Positions 48,901 through 59,589 of a DNA stretch of 64,000 bases are shown here, in pieces (the stretch's first letter is position 1; every line of letters starts with the position of its first letter). The notes beneath the pieces are model-generated. The model had not been told where the DNA came from. It searched no databases and worked only from the letters and a program-made list of their open reading frames with translations. The DNA comes from Mnemiopsis leidyi (lineage: Eukaryota; Ctenophora; Tentaculata; Lobata; Bolinopsidae), in NCBI GenBank assembly GCA_000226015.1, contig JH154988.1, forward strand, positions 316,367-380,366. Reading direction: 5' to 3'. The position numbers and the translations under genes are program-made.

Positions 48901-51062
48901 ACACTTTCGTAAGTCATCCACTTATTCATGTGAGATATTTAAGAAAGACAGTGTGCCAATAAAGTCTTATAACATTGAAGTGTTTGCAAGCAATACTTAC
49001 TTAAATATTTTATGAATGAGTGAGAATTTAACGCTCCTAATACATTTTGACACATTTTCTTTGATATTGATTTTTGTGTACCATATTCATTTAAGATATG
49101 ATTGATTATATTAATATTTTAATGAAACGATTCAGATAAAACGATCTACAAGCCCGTAGTGGTGCCCGCTTGGGTTTTCAATCATATTCCACCTATCTTA
49201 AGTATCATAACTTAGAAAGTAATTTAACTTTACTAACTCGACAACCAAAGATGTTAGTTGAGGAAAGCAAATATGCTTTGTTCTCATAAGATAGAATAGA
49301 TCTATCTTGGTTTGATTATTTTCTAGTTATTACTGTAATCAGTTTTGTTCGAAAGTGCTTAGTATTAAAAAACATATTCTGGCATAGAATGCCCGACAAT
49401 CGCTTTAGCATTTTTACACACACTGCTTTATTGACAGTACATTAGTACTGCACATATAAGTCATGACATTAAGGTTGTATATAGTTATACTCAAAAAACT
49501 AATTAGCTCATGAGATAAATCATTACTATGACTACGGAAGTAAGCAACTGGTAAGGAACTATGACATTTCTGTGGGGCATTGGTACGCTGTTCTGCAAGC
49601 ATTTAACACAAGTTTTTAGTGCTTTACAATTTTCTATTTTAGTTCTGGTGGTGAAGCGAAGATATTTGCTCTACAGGTACTTAACGTTCAAATAATTCCT
49701 GTCGAAAGTAGAATATAAAAACTTTTACACTTTAGAAAATATTGAAAAAAGTTTTAACCTGGTCATGATGGCCGAATAAAGAGCAAAATCGGAGATAGCA
49801 TATAACGAATCAGAGATTATAACACATTTGACTGTCCAGAAAGTAAGTTAATTCAACTCGGGAGGGATCACACTGTTAACTATGAGGGGACTAGTCAGAT
49901 AAGCTAAAGATCAAGCAAAGCTGGACTCAGAGGAAGGTCTATAGTTGCCGCAAGCTGTGTAATAAGCAAAGTAATTAGCGAAAGATCTGAAACATATTGG
50001 TTTAAAGTTGTGAAAATTAGATAATGTGCGCTATGCAAGGGGTACTATACGTACACATTGTGAGGACTGAACCAACAGAATATAATTAGTACACTAGCTG
50101 ATTGTAGTTTGTAGTACACTAGCTGATTGTAGTTTGTACAACTGGAAGTTAAAGCCAAAATATTCAACTCATTACAAGATCCTGGTTAGGGCATTATTGA
50201 ACATCGCTAAGGTAATAAGAGTAATAATGCAAGTTAGTGGTTACAATTTAGCAATGCATAATGAAAGCGGGTATGACTCAAAGGTTGAATTACAATTGAT
50301 TCAACCGAAGTACGAACATTTCCGGTATTGTCCTATTATTTCATGTGATCGAAATAAATTATTGCTTTAATGCTTTAATGGTTTATAGTCTTGTATTGAT
50401 TTATTGTAAAGTTTAGATCATGCCGTATAACCATAAGAACAAAAAAAATCACAAAAGTAAAAAACTCAAACGCTAGACCAAGCGTCATGAATCGAAAATT
50501 CGTACTAATCGACCATCTATTTGTATTCGTTAGATTGTAAATGTAATGTAGCTTAGCAAGATGCAACACTGTAATGCTGTTAGAAGCAAAGTAGTAAGTC
50601 ACAAAATTGGCATTGCTGATCTCAAAATACATCATCAATTTCGTTTCTCATATTTCTATAGTAAAAAGTGGCATTTCAAATATTTCTGTTGACAATGTTG
50701 ATTGCCATATTTGTTGTTCTCATTTTTATGGATTTTTACGCAGTGTAAGTGTAAAAAGTATATATCACAGGCAGCATCTGGCAATTGGTTGCAAGGAATA
50801 CAAGTAATCTAGTACTATGAACGATAAAATTAACCAAACGAACCAGATTACAAACATCCTGCATGTCACAAACAACTATTATATGTTTTATATGTGTACT
50901 TAAAATCTACTCACGCTGAGTCTGAGGGATGAGACGACTACGTCCGGAGAGGTTGACCTCTTCTTCATCGCAGAACGCTTCGTCCGAGGAGACAGATTTG
51001 AACGGTTGTAGCAGAAAGGGCGCTTCAGAGGTACTGTGACATCGTCTCTTTCCTTCCACCAT
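42902..51062 (-). CDS. unrecognised two-pass membrane protein, 321 aa
   Basis: Six minus-strand exons join in phase: 51062-50915, 45140-44970, 44748-44595, 43900-43813, 43623-43521 and 43203-42902 (966 nt). The N-terminal half (1-190) is hydrophilic and Ser/Arg-rich, with basic Ser motifs such as RRVFSRRLSLTSER and RRMSVLV that look like kinase sites, and no signal peptide. Two hydrophobic spans follow: about 205-229 (MLLNITALFIITVIVAAIIF) and 236-257 (MWALYLGLGVAAALVLLALL). The tail (258-321) is acidic. This predicts N- and C-termini both facing the cytoplasm. No family was recognised; a loose likeness of CLKSRGYNFLF to tetraspan TMEM proteins is not enough for a name. The first intron is 5.8 kb and contains repeats and an assembly gap. 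The start ATG may be preceded by an acceptor (AACTTAG|GG), so a non-coding first exon is possible. Confidence 0.75.
44156..44205. repeat. short direct repeat (AGTCTAGTAATCATATCAGAT)-like, about 3 copies
   Basis: Imperfect copies of TCTAGTAATCATATCAGA follow one another in an intron of the two-pass membrane gene. Confidence 0.7.
46994..47072. repeat. 27-bp tandem repeat, three copies
   Basis: The unit is AGAGAGTAAATACTCCAGAT plus GGATTAG, with one substitution in the first copy. It lies in the 5.8-kb intron. Confidence 0.9.
47667..48229. mobile_element. fold-back palindromic element (MITE-like), interrupted by gap
   Basis: Terminal arms 47667-47714 and 48182-48229 are inverted repeats of 48 bases with a single mismatch; they begin GCGTTTTTTAGAAAAC and end with its complement. 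Inside, the right-hand part has nested arms (AACTGACACGTTCATAT and its complement) around an inner hairpin (AGTAGTTGTTGAAAG / CTTTCAACAACTGCT). The left-hand part has an extra perfect 38-bp palindrome (47677-47714 with 47716-47753). It has no coding capacity, which fits a non-autonomous fold-back or MITE element. Direct repeats marking the target site were not clear. The sequence AATTAAAAAAGTGCGT occurs both just left of the element (about 47655) and again at about 48314. Confidence 0.65.
47835..48064. other. assembly gap (230 N)
   Basis: A run of N sits inside the fold-back element, probably because the palindromic repeat could not be assembled. A long frame across it is meaningless. Confidence 1.
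48469..48560. repeat. 13-bp tandem repeat (AAATGCCCGAAGT), seven copies
   Basis: Seven consecutive units with two substitutions, in the 5.8-kb intron. Confidence 0.92.
48678..48765. repeat. 17-bp tandem repeat (AATAAGACAAAATTTAA), five copies
   Basis: Five almost perfect units, about 120 bases after the 13-bp array. Confidence 0.92.
50091..50140. repeat. 25-bp direct repeat, two copies
   Basis: AGTACACTAGCTGATTGTAG plus TTTGT occurs twice in tandem. Confidence 0.85.
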
Positions 51063-51109
51063 CCCTAAGTTATTTTGTTATTTTATCTATAGAACTGAAT
51101 AGAGAAGAA

Positions 51110-51171
51110 TTTTAAGAAAAAGAAGAATTGTTGGAAAAAGAAGAATCTTTAGAAAAAGAAGAATTATTATA
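51110..51171. repeat. 18-bp AAAAAGAAGAATT repeat, three copies
   Basis: Purine-rich tandem units immediately upstream (minus-strand sense) of the first exon of the two-pass membrane gene. Confidence 0.8.
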
Positions 51172-54100
51172 GAATAGTGATTAGTCAAATAGTATGGGAC
51201 GAGCTTAATCATCAGAGGTTATCAGTTAGCAGTCGAGATCAAGCCCGAAAGTTAAAAACAAAGAAAACGAATAGAGTTCTCTCCACATGAAAATCACCAC
51301 TTCGACATTCGATATTCGAGATGGAACTATAGTGAACTAAGCTACGCTGTGCTTTGTGTGAGTGAATGGTGCAAGACACATTTATACTTATAGGGTCAGG
51401 GAAAACAAACTTGACGCGTGTGAACAGCTGCGCTACTGCGAAGGTAAATTTCATTTGACCATATAAAAACACAAAAGGACAGCTCCCTCTCCCTCGATCT
51501 CTTTGAAAGTTTGATCGAAGATACACTTTCCTGATATATTAACGTGTTGCTGTCCCGCTCCGCGTCATTGTTCCCACGTCAGTCTCGTGTGACGCGATGG
51601 GCATAAAGTGTTAAAGCTCAAACGGGATCAGTGCTATGATATTATAAACAGCTTTTAGTTTCACTAATGGAATAGCAGGTTTCGGAACTTTTCAATATTG
51701 CACTGTGAATACTACATATATACATTTATAGTAGTGACGTATTAATAGAAGAAAAGAGGGATTTGTGCAATTTTTTGAGGAATTGTTATTCGCTAATTGC
51801 AGATATTTGCAGCTAAAAGCATGGGACGTCATTCTAAACCACAATTATGAATTATCATGTGCGGAAAGTGTGAATAGTCGCAATTGTAAATAATAGTCTT
51901 TGAAAAATTACAAATGAACGATTAGTCAAACTAAAATTCATTTTGGAATTGAAGAATCTGACTGACAGGCAATAACAAATAAAAGCGATATCTTTCGGTG
52001 ATCCGACCGATGCCAACAATATATATTATTTTCCCTTTATAGGATTAGTTCTGGAAAAATTTGATAATTGCCAGTACAGCTTGCTTGTTTGTAGTGTATA
52101 AGGTACATTTCAAGCGCGAGTCGGCGAGTGAGGTCGCATAACCTCTACCTTATTTCAGATAATTCCAACAGACCCAGGTCCCAGATTGAGCAGTGTTGAT
52201 CTCGCAACGTAGTTGTGGTTAGTCACGGTTATCCCAGCAATGTTGAGATTATAGAGGCAGTGTATTGGCGATGTCGTACAAAAGTACACTGATTAGAAGT
52301 TAACCACAAGGCTGCAGAGGAAGAGAACAATAAGCTAGTTATTGACTGAGACACACAACACATTACGTATCATCATAACACGTCTTATGTAGACTTGTGT
52401 ACACTAAGACACTATACTATGTACAAATGTACAATTCAACATACTAAACCGGACTATAGATTGTATAGGTACAATGTACTAAGTAAAGTAAGCTTACTAT
52501 ACTACTATGCTGCTTGATATGATAAGTCTACAGAGCCGAGAAGAGTAAGGCCAGGTTGGTGGTGAGTGGTGGAGGATCAGATTAGCGGTGATTTCTGTGA
52601 TGTCTAATTCCATAACGACGTAACTTGCCAATATAATCAGTACCTCAGTCAGATATATGACTGTGTCAACAATTCAAAACTGACAACTGTTCAATAAGAA
52701 AACAGAGGAAAGAACGAAATGAATACAGAAAATCTAAGTGTGCCCATGATTCAGGAACAAGTACTCAATGGACGAATTTGGAAAAAACAACCAGGAGACT
52801 ACACCGTACAAAAGATAGATTTTTCCTCTCAAAAGTAAAGTCATATATCTACAGACATTGACAAGTCCCTTCACAAACCCGGGCCGAGAAGCCCCTGAAG
52901 ATTATCACTGGTCAAGTGATCGGTACAGGATTATACTTATAGAAATATCCCGCAGCTGGCTTCAACTGTCGATGGGAGGATATCATGACCTTGATACGGG
53001 GAGTTTAATTTGAATATTACCTGGTATAAAGTCGTGATAAAGGCGGGAAAGTAGCAGCAATTCATCTGCCCTCGTTGGATACTCCCGAACTTTCTATACA
53101 GTTAAGTAACATACCGTGATCGCAGGTCAAATATGTGGGATCTATAGCAGGGATTCCTCAGACATATCCGAGTTTATCGTTATCTTTGTGCAGTATCGTT
53201 ATCTTTGTGCAGTATTTGTGGCAAACATATCCAGGTATAATGTGCTGTTTGAATTAGTCATCTATTTTCCTGGTGTAGCTGACTACGTTTTGACTACAAG
53301 ACAAACTGTAGCAAATTACAAATAGATTATTATTAACATGATTAACTAGATCAAGCAATTTGGATATTTCACTTTATCTTTATGAAACTTTTGTTTCTCA
53401 GAATTTAATCTTGGTCTTGATAGTCACTAAAACGAAAAGTTGTCAGCAACACTTTCACAACCCTACACTATCGCACTATCTAAATCATAACAGAAACACT
53501 AACAACAGTCAAACAACAAACCTGCAGACTACTGCTGCTGATGTGAACCCAAAACAGTTGAACAGTCCTCAATGCCGTGAAAACACCCTGCCGTGAAACA
53601 CCCTGGAGCTACAATATAGGATTATAGGAGACGAAGGAGCGGCTGGTGAGATAAAGTGAAGGTAGTGACTAGTGAGACTGAGAGGCACAATGCTAGTAAG
53701 AAACCTGAAACTCACCAGTGCAGGCAGCTAACGCTACACGCCAGGTGTTAGCTCTATGATTTGTAATTATCAAGTCTATTTAGTCGACATTACGCAGTTT
53801 GTAGGTCAAATATCGGCTAGGAAATATACAACACCGTCGGTGCTAGTTCAGCAGATGTTCCGTAAACTGATAGTCCGGATCGTTGAACAATGGAATTATG
53901 ATCATCAGTTCGTATCATTTTTTCCTCTTCAATCACGTTGTGTTTCCATTCCGATCAAGGTTACAGTCAATGAGTGAAACTACTAATCGGATAAAAGCGG
54001 GAATTTGATTCTACAAAAAAAAACAAAATCAATAACTGCTGATTAGTCGTCGCTTTGTTAGTTGTATTAGAAAACTAAACACGTTGGGAATATTAGAAAA

Positions 54101-56762
54101 CCGCAACACACAACCCAACCGGTAAGATTCTAAAAGCTTGAAAATAAGACTAATCGGAAACAATGATAAAACCTCCGAGCTAACTATCAGGGGGTTATAT
54201 TTTACCAAAAACATTTGCACTTACTGCGATGTGGCAAGAGCTGAAACCATAAAAAATACTAGGCCTACTAATTCTGGAGGCTACAACAGTGACCGGCGGT
54301 GCAGAAAGAAACCCATGAATCTGGAATGGAGCTTATGTACTGGAGTATTGAACAATTATAAAGGGACTGTCTGTAGGCAGTAGGTACGGTTAGTAGAGCG
54401 ATTCTTCCCAGTAAAAGCAGAAAACCACGTACTGCGGCATGCACTTTCGATTTTGACCATAATACAAGGTGGACCAAAAAAGGCCGATTCCGGGTCACTT
54501 GTTATATCCACTTCTGAAGATTAAGCTTTCCTGCAACTTTGAGACATGATCGTCCTTGGGTAAAGAGACATTTATAATGTAAATTTTTATTTGGTCTTAT
54601 AGCAATCCTTTTTTTCTGGTTTAATAGTTGTGTGATGATATTGATCAATGATCATCAACTTTTTAATTTCTGTCAAATGCTGCTAATAAAAAAGCATAAT
54701 GGCAGCATGATTATTAAGATATCTTAATCTTAGCATTCACTGTTTACGGTTCGCCATACACTTCTTTTTTTCTATGAAATCTTTCTATGAAATCTTTCAA
54801 GGAAATCAGAGGAATATTGAGGCCATGAAGTCCCCAATGAAGCACTCTGAAATTTCACGCCGATACCTTAAGAATTCTGAACTGTCGACAACATTGAGTA
54901 CATATTTCTATATCAAGGAAGATTTCAAGTGTGGAGCATGAACATTTTCAGATCACATATCATTGATGCTTTTGAAGTTCAACCATTTGGAAAGAACTCT
55001 TTTTATCAAAAATATAAATCAGAAGAGAATTTTACTTTTATAACAACTTGTTTTGAATAAGTTTATCATAATTTTCAATCTTTTTCGCGGTAACAATGTC
55101 GATGATGATGAATGATGAATAAAACATGATTTCAGAAAAATGCTTCACATTATTATATACTTGAGCATACTAACACTATTAAAACTTCATTAATATGATT
55201 AGAATTTTCCAAGTGTTATCAAGTTTAAAGCAACATGGATATTCCACGTGCGAAATCCGCCCTAAACTCTAAAATTGTTGCTATAAATATGCCGGTATCT
55301 GTACTGCATAAAACATAAACATGTTTAGATGTACCTAGCTGTTGACACTATGAAAATAGTGTTCTGTCGGTATTCGGTAAAAAACTTGTTCTTGCCTTGT
55401 GTGTTTCTTGTAAGCCCTAGAACTTGCTCTCTTCTTCGGGCTTTCTTACTTTTTATATTCTTCATAACTCCATAATCCCATGGAAAATTATCCTATTCCA
55501 TTTGGTTACAAAATGACAAATAGACCGGTTAAGTGCCTAAGTTACAGTGCCTAATTGTAGGGGCTCCATTAGTAGACAATGATTAGACTAATGCTTTTAT
55601 GAAAAGGACTAAAATATCATTCATCAAGATGGTTGCTAGGACTTGGGTCCTGGTCAGACTGTCAGAGTACCTTATTTTAATTCCCTATGACTCAATCGAA
55701 TTATATATGTATAATAGTAATTAGTAGTATTGAGAGTATTACAAACTCAATATATATAAGCACCATAGAGCATTAGTATCTTAGTGTCATCAATGCAACG
55801 ATCTAACGACGATTACAACAAAACATGCTTCTTGAATACAACAACAATTATTTCCATTTGCAATGACCCGAGAAATGTTTCCATTTTCATCCTCATTCAA
55901 ATTCAGCGCCAACAGACTCAGCTTCTAAATGTGACACCTATTAGATCTATAATTCTATAATTAAACAACGTATGTTGCTGCACAGAGCTAATTAATCGCA
56001 TGCCATTACTGAGCTATTTCAAACAAATATACAATCGCAGAAGCTGAACTCTAATTGAAGTCGTGAGCTGGTGTAATGTGTATAATCAACTTGCAAACTA
56101 TACCGATAAGATTAAATTGCTTCAGCTGCCGAACCTTACTATTTAATCACGTGATTCTAGATTAATAACATTGCAGTTTACACTTTACATCCAGCGGTGG
56201 ATAATCCTATTATTAAAGAATAATCGCAGTATAGCTATTGAATAACGAGATCCCTGCACAGTATACCCACGCAATAAAAAGCCATTAGACCGAACCACTA
56301 CCTTCTCAGAGAACAATATTCCTGTGAATACATACAGTGTGTTACAAACAAACAAACTCTATTACAAACCGTCCTTGTCTTGTGCGATAATATACTCCGT
56401 AATTAATTACATCAAGTTCGAATCAGTCTCGTATATTTGACACTAAACAGCAGATCTGACTTTAGCTGCATAGCGTGTGAGTTCTATGATCAGTATCATG
56501 ATTGATAACAATTGGGAGATGAAAATATATAGAGGCTTGTTAGGCCTCGTTACCGAATTTTTGTTGGAGTTGACGATCAAGTCCTGGGTGACTGGTGAGC
56601 TGTGACGCTGTATGCATATTGCTGTACGACTGTACGTCATAGCCGTGACAGAGCTGACCACAATTGCATAACAAAATGATTTACTCGCAAGTCGCAATAA
56701 ACCGTTGAATACCGACGCAGCAACAACAATAAGCAAGTAAGTAAGTAATAACAATAGAGAAT
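51172..56762. other. intergenic DNA, no gene seen
   Basis: AT-rich with scattered short frames, none with a domain or paired splice sites. This region should contain the promoter, and perhaps a non-coding first exon, of the minus-strand membrane gene, but neither is recognisable. Confidence 0.45.
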
Positions 56763-56879
56763 AGTAGCTGGAGTAGGAGCAGTGAATAAGGAGCACGTTA
56801 CAGTAGCTGGAGTAGGAGCAGTGAATAAGGAGCACGTTACAGTAGCTGGAGTAGGAGCAGTGAATAAGGAGCACGTTAC
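56763..56879. repeat. 39-bp tandem repeat, three perfect copies
   Basis: Units at 56763-56801, 56802-56840 and 56841-56879 start AGTAGCTGGAGTAGGAGCAG and are identical. As 39 is divisible by three, frames on both strands stay open through it. I do not accept these as genes. Confidence 0.95.
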
Positions 56880-57732
56880 AGTGCAATTAACTACGTCTTG
56901 TGTGGATGTGGGGGTTGTACCAGTCATGAGATATTCACCTAACAAACTAATGTTAAATAAGGTAACGGTGAACAATAACCAATGGAAATAGCATATAACT
57001 GATATACGTATCATATTGATATAAGCATATAACAGATATAAGTATCATACATAAGTATAAAATAGTTATGTATGTTATAACATATATAAACATCAAAATG
57101 AAAACCTGCTAGACCCTTGATCAGACATTGATCAGACATAGTCTGCTGTCATCATTTAAAAGTTTTCTCCTTAACTTCGCTCATATTAATGGGACAACAA
57201 AAAACGTGATATTTTGATAACTTCTTATAACGCGGATAACAAGTACGGATAATCATCAGACTGCAGATCCTAACGATGATAATATTATACTGAGAGTACA
57301 CGCATAATAGAATATCATATGCTCACAATGGAATATTATATGCTCATTATTGAGCAATTGGCAACATGGACTAATAAACTACTTACTCCGAAAGAAGAAT
57401 CGATATCGTGCCTGGAAATTGATTTTCATATATTGAGAAATGAGAATTTTTGGGATCCACCCAGTGTCACTAGTCAGAGAGTGGCATCTGATACTTTTAA
57501 ACTTTTAAAGGATAGAAGTTTAGCGTGAGCATATTCTGACATGAAACTGATTGTCAGATGAAAAATGGGCGAATGTAAAAATGATATAGCTGGTTTGGCT
57601 ACACGTACCGCGGGACTGAACCGCGAAATAAGGTTAAGTCCGCGAATCTGTAGTTGTGCCATATGTCAAACAGCAATAGCCTTTTGCTTCTAGAAATGAG
57701 ATAGGAGTCATAGGACTATAGGAGTCATAGGA

Positions 57733-58324
57733 CTACAACAAAGCTAGCACAAAACCAATAGACACAATGAGCAAGCCGAGGTTTCTGGTGAGCCGTTCTA
57801 GGAGATTGGCCCGAGCTTTGGCGAATCTTGGTTAACGAGTTATACTTACTAAAAGCTTAAACTTACTACAAGCTTATACTTACTAAAAGCTTACAATTAC
57901 TACAAGCTTATACTTACTACAAAATACAACTAATAATATTGGAACATGGAATACGAAACTTCTAAAATTTAATGAAGCAGACAGTACTGAAGATTGATCA
58001 AAATCGTTTTTATCGTAACAAAACAAATTACAATAAGACATTGACTGAGTACATGATCACTGTCAAGTGTCATTGCTATAAAAGGTGCAGCAGAATTCAG
58101 AAATAGTTAAGAGCATCATAGATCATGACGAAAGATTGACGAGATGAAATCCGTCTACGGTCTAACGTTCTTTCCGCTAACGAAACTACCTCGTTTAGCT
58201 TTGAGCTGTGAGGGTCGGGTTTAACGGCGACAAGACGGAAGACATCAAGACAGTGTGTGTGCCGGGTGCCCTGTACTACTGTGTCTATAATGTAGCGGCG
58301 CGTATCGACTATAACGGATTCCAT
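57733..58324 (-). CDS. small predicted tail-anchored membrane protein
   Basis: The start codon (58324-58322, minus strand) follows an in-frame TGA. It opens a frame reading VIVDTRRYIIDTVVQGTR, then LDVFRLVAVKPDPHSSKL. A terminal exon at about 57826-57733 reads AKARANLLERLTRNLG, followed by a hydrophobic LLIVSIGFVLALL and an immediate stop, the layout of a C-terminal tail anchor. The junction is not settled. A GTTAGA donor with AACCAAG|A, or a GTAGAC donor with CGCCAAAG|CT, both keep the frame and give roughly 85-90 residues. The canonical-looking GTAGTT donor after AACGAG does not match the phase. No family was recognised. Two CACGTGA boxes lie 14 and 36 bases upstream of the ATG. Confidence 0.4.
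57842..57925. repeat. short repeat (TACTTACTAAAAGCTTA)
   Basis: About five imperfect copies of AAGCTTATACTTACTA lie in tandem. They sit in what would be the intron of the small tail-anchored gene. Confidence 0.8.
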
Positions 58325-58337
58325 GACACATGACCAT

Positions 58338-58365
58338 CACGTGACCCCGTTTTGCAACGCACGTG
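58338..58365 (-). promoter_or_regulatory. paired CACGTGA boxes upstream of the small gene
   Basis: CACGTG cores at 58338-58343 and 58360-58365 lie in a short GC-rich stretch (with GCGCGCGC) immediately 5' of the minus-strand ATG at 58324. Spacing and motif resemble the pair ahead of the homeobox gene. Confidence 0.45.
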
Positions 58366-59237
58366 ACTTGCAACGCGCGCGCAGCATGAGACTTAATGAT
58401 TTATCCCACAGTACACGCGGTCGTTACACTCGCTGATTCGCCACTGAATTGCTAAGTGCTCTGGCGCTCTCCGCTGTAGTCTGTACCCTTTTCGCTCGTT
58501 CGCTGCCTGTTTCCTGTTTTATGCCTTCTTCGTTTTAATGAGCATTGAGCTATCATTGTTTATATGTTTTATAGCTATGATTTCTTACTTTTTGATAATT
58601 TTCAAAATTCAACATTTAACACGTGGTGAGATGCGGACTTTGACTCTAGAACAGGAGACCAATTCTGCAGATTCTCTAACCTTTTTCCGAGTATTGTCGA
58701 TCATGATCAGTCATAATGATTCATATGCTGCCATGAGGAGTTGAAAATTACCATTTATCCATTTTTTGCTGTCTAAGTAGTATTCAAATACATATACATC
58801 TGTATTACACTATTGGCCTCGTCCTTTCTTTTCTCCTGTTTCAATAATCGAATTTGAAAGCTTGAGACGAACTTTAAAGATCAACTGTTGACGTTCGACG
58901 ATATTTCTTTTGCAAATCTCAATAAAGCAATTGGCAATATTTTACGAGCTAGCGGTTATAATGTCGTTAGATTCGATAAAGAACTCAAGTTTGCAACATT
59001 TAATTTATCTCAAAATTTAGAATTGACAAAATACACAATCATGTAACATACAATTCAAAAGAATCAATGCCGACCCTCTTCCTGTCTAAACCTTGAAACA
59101 CGCTTAAAAGCATAATCGTAATCCCGCCAGGGCCGTCCTTGACTTTTCAGAAAAATGAACGTACGAAAATTTCAAATCAATTCGATGAATCCTTCGTACA
59201 TGCTGAAATTTCCTTCTTTTTTGTCGCAGTTCTTGTA
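58366..59237. other. no gene seen
   Basis: This is the 5' flank of the small minus-strand gene. The plus-strand frame at 58538-58744 begins with a hydrophobic run but has no further support. Confidence 0.4.
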
Positions 59238-59456
59238 TCAGTGTCCTTCTGACATTACAGCTACAAGCTCTTCCTTGGATCTGTCAGGAGTAATAAAATT
59301 GTTCTTAAAAACTTCCGATTGACGAAGTTTCGAAATTTTAACAAACAGATCGGAAACTCTTGCAAGGGAAACGAAACTTTGACTGGTCTTATAGACCCAC
59401 TGTAGCTGAGAGGAGATATCTGAAACACTCTTTTTGAGATCTTTATCGTTCATCAA
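59238..59456 (-). CDS. candidate terminal exon, unrecognised
   Basis: A minus-strand frame reads KDLKKSVSDISSQLQWV, SLARVSDLFVKISKLR and ends RSKEELVAVMSEGH. Its helical, mixed-charge composition looks protein-like. The acceptor could be GTGTTTCAG at about 59418, but it does not join in phase to the exon at 59513-59589. It could be chance. Confidence 0.25.
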   Translation of the reverse strand: MMNDKDLKKSVSDISSQLQWVYKTSQSFVSLARVSDLFVKISKLRQSEVFKNNFITPDRSKEELVAVMSEGH

Positions 59457-59512
59457 TGGATAGTGATGTTTCTGCTTCGGTCTTTAGTTTCTTTTGATTC
59501 TTATTTACTTAC

Positions 59513-59589
59513 TAAAGTTTGTAGTTTCTGGTGAGGGCGCAGTAGCACATGTCGATGCGTGCAACTACTCCTGCGTAGGACTGAACTTC
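59513..59589 (-). CDS. orphan internal exon
   Basis: A minus-strand segment is bounded by a good acceptor (CCAATATATTTCAG) and a strong donor (GTAAGTAAA). One frame reads EVQSYAGVVARIDMCYCALT and then RNYKL, ending in phase 2. A second frame is also open. Composition is GC-richer than the flanks. No partner exon joins cleanly, so product and frame are unproven. Confidence 0.35.

Noticed and set aside
54226-54241. 16-base micro-exon on the minus strand between TTTCAG and GTAAGT
   Set aside because: Both borders are good, but no neighbouring exons were found. Such pairs occur by chance in 64 kb.
56443-57014. 147- and 125-codon minus-strand frames and a plus frame
   Set aside because: All depend on the perfect 39-bp triplication. 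Flanking residues are low-complexity, without splice or domain support.
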